From positions 1 through 11,074 of the forward strand of contig JBAZMG010000034.1 of assembly GCA_041649895.1 (NCBI GenBank): 11,074 bases of DNA, written 5' to 3'. The translations under genes and the position numbers were made by a program. Under the pieces are notes generated by a model. It was given only the letters and a program-made list of their open reading frames with translations, was not told the DNA's origin and did not search any database. Of this stretch, positions 5,999 through 11,074 are shown piece after piece. The stretch's first letter is position 1. Each line of letters opens with the position of its first letter. The stretch is from STD1-204 sp041649895. Lineage in GTDB: Bacteria > Patescibacteriota > Minisyncoccia > Minisyncoccales > Minisyncoccaceae.

Positions 5999-6451
5999 AT
6001 GACTCCGATGTTTGATAAAAAGGACCTTATTGAGAGGTATCCCGAAGGTATGCTTACTGTTAAACAAGTCAGCGAACTTACCGGGAAGAGTACCGGAACT
6101 GTGAATAACTGGATCGTCAAAGGCAAGTTAATAGCCACAAGAACCAGAAAAAAGTACGAAATCGCAATTGATGATCGGTTTGTCGAGTTTGTCAATTCGC
6201 GCGTCTGCGTTGATAATTCGCGGTTGGAATCGACGGAAGAAATGTCCATGGAGGAGGTGGCTGAATATTTCGAGGTCGAAATCGCTTGTGTGGAGAAACT
6301 TGCGCTTAAATGGCTGATACCCCATAATTTCGATGGGAAAAAAATCACATTCTCGAGAAAAGCTATCGAAGCGTGGAAGAGAGACCTTCTTGCCGCTGCT
6401 TTCAAAGATCTGTTGCGTTTCGCGGAAAATCAATCGAAAACGTCTAATTGA
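5999..6451 (+). CDS. Small DNA-binding protein with two HTH-like segments
   Basis: 150 residues from ATG 5999; ATGs at 5990 and 6008 are possible alternatives. A TTG at 5951 is rejected because it is the -35 box. Residues 19-52 (LTVKQVSELTGKSTGTVNNWIVKGKLIATRT) read as a MerR/excisionase-type helix-turn-helix: V-S-E-L-T-G, the turn, V-N-N-W, then the K-G-K-L-I hairpin and basic wing. A second, weaker copy at 83-126 (MEEVAEYFEVEIACVEKLALKW, then KKITFSRKAIEAW) follows the same order, so the protein may be an internal duplication that binds two half-sites. It is cytoplasmic and probably a transcription factor or other DNA-binding accessory protein; the target is unknown. The inverted repeat at 5935-5963 on its own promoter is a candidate autoregulatory site. 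It ends with TGA. Confidence 0.78.
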   Translation: MTPMFDKKDLIERYPEGMLTVKQVSELTGKSTGTVNNWIVKGKLIATRTRKKYEIAIDDRFVEFVNSRVCVDNSRLESTEEMSMEEVAEYFEVEIACVEKLALKWLIPHNFDGKKITFSRKAIEAWKRDLLAAAFKDLLRFAENQSKTSN

Positions 6452-6553
6452 GGCCACGGACGTAAAGCCTCCGAAGGAGAAATATTCTTATCAAAAATAA
6501 AAATGTTTCCCTTCTTTTTTATTTCCATCATTTTCATCATTTCCAAATTGAGA

Positions 6554-6586
6554 AGAATGTTTGAGGCCTCGGGCCCCAAACATTCT
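6554..6586. repeat. Intergenic palindrome family, copy 4
   Basis: Inverted repeat with outer arms AGAATGTTTG and CAAACATTCT, an A-C mismatch, an inner stem GGCC/GGCC and a TCG loop. The 29-base core (6556-6584) has the same length as copies 1 and 3. It lies between the HTH gene and purC and is not followed by a U-run. Confidence 0.82.
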
Positions 6587-6609
6587 GAAAAGGAGCAATG
6601 TTGACGACA

Positions 6610-6638
6610 TTGCTTTTTTGTTTGAAATATTATATAGA
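6610..6638 (+). promoter_or_regulatory. Possible promoter of purC
   Basis: TTGCTT (6610-6615), 17 bases, TATAGA (6633-6638). The match is modest, and TTGACG at 6601 or TATTAT at 6628 could be used instead. It would start transcription near 6645, directly before the leader hairpin. Confidence 0.35.
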
Positions 6639-6646
6639 TGAATCAT

Positions 6647-6672
6647 CGGTTCTTTGAGAACTGAATAGGAGG
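6647..6672 (+). promoter_or_regulatory. purC leader hairpin and strong Shine-Dalgarno sequence
   Basis: A 7-bp stem (6647-6653 with 6657-6663, one G-U) and a TTG loop is followed after three bases by AGGAGG (6667-6672), five bases before ATG 6678. This is the only full-length Shine-Dalgarno sequence in the window and it fixes the start. Confidence 0.6.
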
Positions 6673-6677
6673 TTATA

Positions 6678-7649
6678 ATGAGACCAATGATGGAAATCGA
6701 AGTTCCGGAAGATAGCGTTGTCATAAGTGACGGAAAAGTGCAAACGCACATAAAACACAAAGAAAGCAAACGAGACGAAAGAGTTGCCATTTACACGGAT
6801 AGGATTTCAGCCTGCGATGAACGATTGCCCTTTGGGATAACCAACAAGGGCAAAATTCTTCTCTGGTCGACAATTTTTTTCAAAAGAAAATTCGAAAACA
6901 TTGTTGAAAACGATATCGTCAGCTTTGATCAAAGCTACGCAATGGCCAGCGGGGGCATTAACAAGAACAGTGAAATATACAGAAATCGGGTTCTTCTTAT
7001 TCGAGAGGTTGTTCAGATACCGGTGGAGTGTATCGCGAGGGAATATCTTGTCGGTTCTTTGTTTGCCGAGTATTCAAAAGATTCTTCTTTTGCTCTCGGT
7101 CACACACTGCCCCGTGGAATGAAAGAGTATGACAAACTTGGTGTGCCCATTTTCACTCCGAGCATCAAAAATAAGACGGGGCACGACACTAATATTACTT
7201 ATAACGAATTGATTTCGTTTTTAAGAGAATGGCTTGACCGAGAAGAAAATCGAAAATTCAAGATAGACGCGCAACTTCTCGCACAGCTTCTTCGGTCCAC
7301 CACTTTGGCGATCTTCTCGGCCGGATCAAAATTTTTTGATGAAAAAGGAGCAATCCTCGCTGACTGGAAGGGTGAGTTCGGACTTTACATCAACGACAAA
7401 GGAGAGACGATCTTTGTTTGGTCGGATGAAGGAATTACGCCGGACACTTCGCGCGTTTGGCTGAAAGAGTCCTATGGAGAGGGAAAAATACCCATCGGTC
7501 TGGATAAGGATCCCGTAAGAAAACATAAAAAGAAAGGAGATGTTCCTTTCGAAGTTCAATTGGAAACCATTAGAATATACAGGACTTTTTCCGAAATGCT
7601 TTTACCTCCGGAATATCTGGAAAAAATATATGAGGAACCATGCCGTTAA
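6678..7649 (+). CDS. purC: Phosphoribosylaminoimidazole-succinocarboxamide synthase-like (PurC)
   Basis: 323 residues. PurC ligates CAIR with aspartate using ATP to make SAICAR, in purine synthesis in the cytoplasm. Family motifs appear in order: TDRISACD (40-47) and FGITNKGKIL; ECIAREYLVGS (117-127); FTPSIKNKTGHD (159-170); ADWKGEFG with Asp229, Lys231 and Glu233; and SDEGITPDTSRVW (249-261). Differences from the family: the N-terminal G-K-V-R/K loop reads GKVQ with a long basic insert (KHKESKRDER) before the next strand, and the length is nearer to long yeast-type enzymes than to the roughly 237 residues of E. coli PurC. No other purine gene is adjacent. It appears monocistronic, with its own SD sequence and a terminator overlapping its end. 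The family call is firm; whether it makes SAICAR here, or has another ligase substrate, is open. Confidence 0.88.
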   Translation: MRPMMEIEVPEDSVVISDGKVQTHIKHKESKRDERVAIYTDRISACDERLPFGITNKGKILLWSTIFFKRKFENIVENDIVSFDQSYAMASGGINKNSEIYRNRVLLIREVVQIPVECIAREYLVGSLFAEYSKDSSFALGHTLPRGMKEYDKLGVPIFTPSIKNKTGHDTNITYNELISFLREWLDREENRKFKIDAQLLAQLLRSTTLAIFSAGSKFFDEKGAILADWKGEFGLYINDKGETIFVWSDEGITPDTSRVWLKESYGEGKIPIGLDKDPVRKHKKKGDVPFEVQLETIRIYRTFSEMLLPPEYLEKIYEEPCR

Positions 7650-7670
7650 AAACGCGTTCCTCATTTTTTT
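7630..7670 (+). terminator. Intrinsic terminator overlapping the end of purC
   Basis: A perfect 9-bp stem ATGAGGAAC (7630-7638) / GTTCCTCAT (7656-7664) with a small inner stem CGTT/AACG, followed by T at 7664-7670. The 5' arm is coding sequence and the stop codon (7647-7649) lies in the loop region. Confidence 0.85.
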
Positions 7671-7724
7671 ATTCAAAAAATAATGAAAAATTTGTCCACA
7701 CTTGATGCAAAAATTATTTTTGTG

Positions 7725-7733
7725 TGTTATAAT
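7725..7733 (+). promoter_or_regulatory. Extended -10 promoter of the 780-aa gene (TGTTATAAT)
   Basis: Perfect TGn-TATAAT (TATAAT at 7728-7733). TTGATG at 7702 is a poor -35 with a 20-base spacer. The predicted leader of about 57 bases (7740-7796) is almost entirely A/T, with no Shine-Dalgarno sequence. Confidence 0.68.
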
Positions 7734-7796
7734 ATCATCAATAAAAATATTTCTTAATTTGTTTTATTTTAAAAATAAATAAACTAAAATTTTAAA

Positions 7797-10139
7797 ATGC
7801 AAAATCAAGAACTTTTAAATTATATTTCTTTCCAACTGGAAAAAAATGTTCCGTGGGAGGAAATTAAAAATATTTTACTGGGGAAGGGTTGGCCCGCGGA
7901 TGTGTTAGAGCAGGCGAAAGCGGAAGTTTTAAAAAACAAACCCGCCGGCGCCGCGGCTGTGGCAAATAAACCCTCCGACACTAAAGTTGTGGCGGATAAG
8001 TCCTCCGACGCCAAGGTTATGGCAAATAAACCCGAGGATAAAACTGTAGCCGCGAAACCAATTGATAATACACAGGTAGCGGCCGATAAGCCCGCGGCGC
8101 AACCGGTTCAACAACAAAAAGAGGTTTCAGTTGAAAAACCGGTTGTCGAAAAGCCGATTGTTAAACAAGAATCGATTATAGAAAACAAGATTTTGCCCGA
8201 AGAGAAACCGGCAATTCAACAACCGCAACAGCAGAAAGCGGAAATTTTAGAAACCAAACCGACAGCCGATCAGCCCATTATTAAAAAAGACGAAGCCTCT
8301 GTTGCCAAAGCCGTGGAGGACAAACCTGTTGTTCAAAAAGAACAACCAATAAATAAACCCGTTTCCACGGAAACTCCGATTACTTCGCAAGTTATTGACA
8401 AGCCCGTTGACACTAAAGTTGTGGCGGATAAGCCGGGGGATAAGCCCGCTTTTGCAAAAGCTATGGAGGGCGCGAAAAATATTGTTGGGAATATTGATTT
8501 GAATAAGATCACTTCAACGGTGAAAGAGTTTGAAAAGAAACTTGATTTGGTTAACACTTTAAAAGTTGAAGAAAAAGAAATAGCTCCGGCCGCTACTCCG
8601 ATCAATGTTGCGGTAAAGCCTAAAGAAGTAAATACCCCGAGCATACCGGTGAAAGAAAGTGTCGTAAGTGTCCCCGGACCTGAAATTAAGTCCGTTGACC
8701 CGGTTATTCCTAAAAAGATCGATATTCCGCAACAGGTTATGGAAAAAAAGGAAACCAATCAGCCGACGAATGTTCAATCGGCTCAGCCGATCCCAAAACC
8801 CACAACCAAAAAACAAAGTAAAAAACCATTTATCGGATTAATGGTTTTGATAATTTTGCTTGTTGTCGTCGGAGGCGGTGTTTACGCTTACTTCACGTAT
8901 TTCGCTGCGCCTAAAATAACCGCGACCACAATTTCGAAAATTATAAACTTAAAGTCTTTTGAATATTCCGGTGATGGTGTGATCGAGATGGACGATAATT
9001 TTTTGAGCGATGACGGATTAAGCATCATCAGGACAAATATTCCCGAGATAAATTCAGTTAATACCGTTTCCCTTAAATTCAGCGGCGTCGCCGATTGGCA
9101 TAATGCTGATGACGTAAAAGCGTCTTTGGTTGTGGAAGCACTCGGAGAATCTAAAAGCGGAACAACTTCGAGCCTAAACGGAGAAACGCGACTGATCAAC
9201 AACGTCTTCTATACCAAGATCAATAGTTTCGGCATATCGGGGATTCCCGAAGATCGGCTGAATTTATTGAAGCAATTATTGATGGGCGTCTGGATCGAAG
9301 CTCCAATGACCGATCTCAATGGCGGTCCGATATCGGACGGAATAAGCCAAGTGATCGCGAACACCATAAGCGCGTACGGAAATAATTTGGAAGAGTTCTC
9401 AAACGCTATCACAATAACTCTTCTGAAAGATGAAAAGGTTAATGGTGTGGATTGCTATCAGGCTCGGGTGGTTTTTAAAGAACAAGAGACTCGCGATATT
9501 ATTGCCGGATTGGCAACTCAACAGAATCTGACAAAAAAACAAGCTGATACCCTCAGTGATTATTTGATCAATACCGATACTAAAATTTGGATCGGAAAAA
9601 AAGATCAATTGATTCGCAAGCAATACATTAAGTTCGGATTTAGAAGAGTAAACGGATCGCTCGGTGTTTTTACAATTAATATTTATTTTAAAAATCATAA
9701 TAATAGCTTTATCGTTGATGTTCTTGCCAATCCCATAAAAAAATTTAGTGATCTGTTCCTGAACAACGGACCAATTACAACTAATCCAGCTGAAAATTCC
9801 GAGACGGAACAGCCGAGTGTTGAAAACACCATAACGGATCCAAAGGATTCGGAAATTGCGACAACGATGGCTCAATTGAAGGTGGCGGCCGAGACCTTTA
9901 AGGCGGCAAAAGGAACTTACGTCGGATTTATCAGTGCCACGGACGGCGGGCACGATCTGGTTGTCAGTTTGAATAATTTGGGAGGCGTGGCGGCGACAAC
10001 CTATACTTCAAAGACCAAATATTGCATTTCCAAAAAATTATTGGTTTTGAACAAGTATGTCTGCATAGACAGCTCTCCGTACAGCTATATATCCGACAAT
10101 CAGACTTGCGACAAACAAACATTTTCCTGTGACGAATAA
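7797..10139 (+). CDS. Membrane-anchored surface protein: helical N-domain, K/P linker, LolA/LppX-like and pilin-like C-terminus
   Basis: 780 residues. Residues 1-48 (LLNYISFQLEKNVPWEEIKNIL, then KGWPADVLEQAKAEV) resemble a small helical UBA-like domain common at the N-terminus of Patescibacteria proteins (from memory, not searched). Residues about 49-335 are a low-complexity Lys/Pro/Ala/Val/Glu linker with imperfect repeats (KVVADKPxD, VAKPIDN). A basic KKQSKK precedes one transmembrane helix (about 344-370), which places the linker in the cytoplasm and the rest outside. Residues about 371-670 look like a LolA/LppX-type beta sandwich, with VNGVDCYQARVVF and TKIWIGKKDQLIRKQ. From 684 a pseudopilin-like helix (DSEIATTMAQLKVAAETF, then GTYVGF) leads to a tail with four cysteines, probably two disulfides. 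The molecular function is unknown. It is monocistronic, between a promoter and a strong terminator. Confidence 0.85.
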   Translation: MQNQELLNYISFQLEKNVPWEEIKNILLGKGWPADVLEQAKAEVLKNKPAGAAAVANKPSDTKVVADKSSDAKVMANKPEDKTVAAKPIDNTQVAADKPAAQPVQQQKEVSVEKPVVEKPIVKQESIIENKILPEEKPAIQQPQQQKAEILETKPTADQPIIKKDEASVAKAVEDKPVVQKEQPINKPVSTETPITSQVIDKPVDTKVVADKPGDKPAFAKAMEGAKNIVGNIDLNKITSTVKEFEKKLDLVNTLKVEEKEIAPAATPINVAVKPKEVNTPSIPVKESVVSVPGPEIKSVDPVIPKKIDIPQQVMEKKETNQPTNVQSAQPIPKPTTKKQSKKPFIGLMVLIILLVVVGGGVYAYFTYFAAPKITATTISKIINLKSFEYSGDGVIEMDDNFLSDDGLSIIRTNIPEINSVNTVSLKFSGVADWHNADDVKASLVVEALGESKSGTTSSLNGETRLINNVFYTKINSFGISGIPEDRLNLLKQLLMGVWIEAPMTDLNGGPISDGISQVIANTISAYGNNLEEFSNAITITLLKDEKVNGVDCYQARVVFKEQETRDIIAGLATQQNLTKKQADTLSDYLINTDTKIWIGKKDQLIRKQYIKFGFRRVNGSLGVFTINIYFKNHNNSFIVDVLANPIKKFSDLFLNNGPITTNPAENSETEQPSVENTITDPKDSEIATTMAQLKVAAETFKAAKGTYVGFISATDGGHDLVVSLNNLGGVAATTYTSKTKYCISKKLLVLNKYVCIDSSPYSYISDNQTCDKQTFSCDE
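7977..8000 (+). repeat. 24-bp direct repeat in the linker, copy 1
   Basis: The 24 bases encoding DTKVVADK recur identically at 8409-8432, 432 bases apart. Identity at every synonymous position suggests recent duplication inside the linker. Confidence 0.8.
8409..8432 (+). repeat. 24-bp direct repeat in the linker, copy 2
   Basis: An exact copy of 7977-8000, in the same frame (DTKVVADK). Confidence 0.8.
8448..8461. repeat. 14-bp perfect palindrome inside the linker coding region
   Basis: GCTTTTGCAAAAGC lies in codons for PAFAKAMEG. It directly follows the second 24-bp repeat and may be part of an inserted repeat element. Confidence 0.6.
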
Positions 10140-10167
10140 TAATGTTTGAAAATATGTTTTTTAATCC

Positions 10168-10205
10168 CGCGTTTGCGGCCGAAGGGCGCAGGCGCGTTTT
10201 CTTTT
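10168..10205 (+). terminator. Intrinsic terminator after the 780-aa gene
   Basis: A GC-rich 10-bp stem CGCGTTTGCG (10168-10177) / CGCAGGCGCG (10187-10196) with two G-U pairs and a nine-base loop, followed by TTTTCTTTT. Confidence 0.85.
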
Positions 10206-10221
10206 AAAAAATATTTTTCTA

Positions 10222-10230
10222 TGCTAAATT
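10222..10230 (+). promoter_or_regulatory. Possible extended -10 of the U32 gene (TGCTAAATT)
   Basis: TGn followed by TAAATT (10225-10230, four of six) lies nine bases before ATG 10240, giving a leader of only a few bases. No -35 and no Shine-Dalgarno sequence are visible. Confidence 0.4.
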
Positions 10231-10239
10231 AATAGAACT

Positions 10240-11074
10240 ATGCTGAGAAAAACAAAAGAAAAAAACTCCGGTAAGGCTGCGTCACGGGGCAAGCCCGAAT
10301 TGATGAGTCCGGTTAAGGATTGGGCGGGGTTGGAGGCGTGCAAGGATTTCGCGGACGCGGTGTATTTCGGTTTGCCGGAATTGAGCCTAAGGGCAAGGGC
10401 GAGCGGCATAAAACCAAGCGAATTGGCTAAGTTCACGGACAAATGCCATAAATACGGCCTAAAAGCCTATTTAACTGTCAATTCCGTGGTATACAACCAA
10501 GATATTGAAAAGGCGGAAAACCTTGTAAAAAGGGCTAAAAATGCCCAAATAGACGCTATTATCGTATGGGATCCGGCTGTGATAAATATAGCTAAAAAGG
10601 CGGGTATTTCATTCATTATTTCCACCCAGGCAAATGTTTCCAATTGGCAATCAGCCAAATTTTATGAGCGCTTGGGTGCGCAAAGAATAGTTCTCGCGAG
10701 AGAGATGACTTTGAAGCAGATCAAGGAACTTCGAAAAAAAGTGAAAGTGGAAATCGAAGCTTTTGTTCATGGCGCGATGTGTGTGGCAATTTCCGGCCGA
10801 TGCATTTTGTCCGCTTATTTATTTGACAAGTCGTCAAATTGCGGTTCGTGCGCCCAGCCTTGTCGCAAAGAATGGACATTGTCTGACGAAGAGGGTAATA
10901 AAGTCAGCAATTACGGACAATATTTTTTAAGCGCGAAAGACTTGTGTATGATCGAATATGTTCCGGAATTAATTAAGGCCGGCATCAATGCTTTTAAAAT
11001 AGAAGGGCGATTGCGCGATCCGAAATATATAGAAACCACGGCGCGTTGCTATCGCGAAGCCATAGACGCGTATT
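10240..11074 (+). CDS. Peptidase U32 family protein (TrhP/RlhA-like RNA hydroxylation), N-terminal part
   Basis: 278 residues are visible and the frame runs off the window. The family, first named as collagenases, includes E. coli TrhP (tRNA U34 hydroxylation), RlhA (23S rRNA hydroxylation) and UbiU/UbiV, which carry a 4Fe-4S cluster. Seen here: after a basic, disordered-looking N-terminus of about 20 residues, PELMSPVKDWAGLEACKDFADAVYFGL and LSLRARASG mark the start of the TIM-barrel-like fold. The family signature follows: VHGAMCVAISGRC with C181 and C188, NCGSCAQPCR with C201, C204 and C208, then SAKDLC with C236 and FKIEGRLRDPKY. The order and spacing of these cysteines fit a cluster-binding member. 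Which RNA it modifies cannot be told from this fragment. It lies after a strong terminator and so has its own promoter, probably leaderless. Confidence 0.9.
   Translation, partial: MLRKTKEKNSGKAASRGKPELMSPVKDWAGLEACKDFADAVYFGLPELSLRARASGIKPSELAKFTDKCHKYGLKAYLTVNSVVYNQDIEKAENLVKRAKNAQIDAIIVWDPAVINIAKKAGISFIISTQANVSNWQSAKFYERLGAQRIVLAREMTLKQIKELRKKVKVEIEAFVHGAMCVAISGRCILSAYLFDKSSNCGSCAQPCRKEWTLSDEEGNKVSNYGQYFLSAKDLCMIEYVPELIKAGINAFKIEGRLRDPKYIETTARCYREAIDAY

Noticed and set aside
6449..6451. Possible UGA recoding (code 25)
   Set aside because: TGA ends the HTH gene in a sensible place followed by non-coding sequence, and no gene here has an internal TGA.
384..6586. Reading the palindromes as Rho-independent terminators
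   Set aside because: None is followed by a T-run, unlike the three terminators called at 4891, 7630 and 10168.
6503..6604. 33-codon hydrophobic reading frame starting at ATG 6503
   Set aside because: It has no close ribosome-binding site, and it reads through palindrome copy 4, which is non-coding elsewhere; likely chance.
10116..10148. CAAACATT...AATGTTTG inverted pair at the end of the 780-aa gene as a fifth palindrome
   Set aside because: The arms are in the reverse order, separated by a 17-base loop, and the first lies in coding sequence; too weak to join the family.
1..11074. Long minus-strand reading frames, for example opposite the pilins, rarA, the HTH gene and the 780-aa gene
   Set aside because: They lie opposite clear + strand genes, have low-complexity or unstructured translations, and show no start signals.
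1..11074. CRISPR array, tRNA, rRNA, insertion sequence or phage genes
   Set aside because: No regularly spaced repeats, no tRNA or rRNA-like sequence, and no transposase or integrase frame were seen. The four palindromes are too dispersed to be a CRISPR array.

Overview
The window looks like a chromosomal segment of an uncultivated Patescibacteria (CPR) bacterium, most likely of the Parcubacteria type. The case rests on family knowledge plus what is visible: a tandem set of prepilin-type proteins carrying laminin-G-like (LamG) domains, a short ObgE without the C-terminal extension, and a large single-pass surface protein with a small N-terminal helical domain and a Lys/Pro linker. The DNA is AT-rich and gene-dense. 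All convincing genes are on the + strand. TGA ends a gene at 6449-6451, so this is not the UGA-Gly code of Gracilibacteria or Absconditabacteria.

Layout. 1-3190: four tandem LamG pilins; the first is cut by the window edge and the last two overlap by 14 bases. 3302-4525: rarA, a replication-repair AAA+ ATPase. 4652-4873: a 73-residue orphan with a TTG start. 4969-5943: obgE, a ribosome-associated GTPase. 5999-6451: a small protein with two helix-turn-helix-like segments. 6678-7649: a purC-like SAICAR synthetase with no purine neighbours. 7797-10139: a 780-residue membrane-anchored surface protein. 10240 to the end: a U32-family Fe-S protein, cut by the window edge.

Genes and expression. The pilins and the 780-residue protein are cell-surface products; rarA, obgE and the U32 protein are housekeeping functions in DNA repair, ribosome biogenesis and RNA modification. 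Two expression styles appear side by side. rarA, obgE and the U32 gene have a -10-like box only 6 to 9 bases before the ATG and no Shine-Dalgarno sequence, suggesting leaderless mRNAs. The 73-aa orphan, the HTH gene and purC instead have promoter-like elements followed at once by a short hairpin near the predicted mRNA 5' end. In the first two, the hairpin contains the ribosome-binding sequence.

The most unusual structure is a family of four intergenic palindromes (arms AATGTTTGGGG / CCCCAAACATT and variants) at 384, 1333, 4567 and 6554. Their arms co-vary and they lack a U-tract. Second are the shared hairpin leader and the mosaic sequence relationships among the four pilin genes. All function calls come from reading the sequence; no database search was run.
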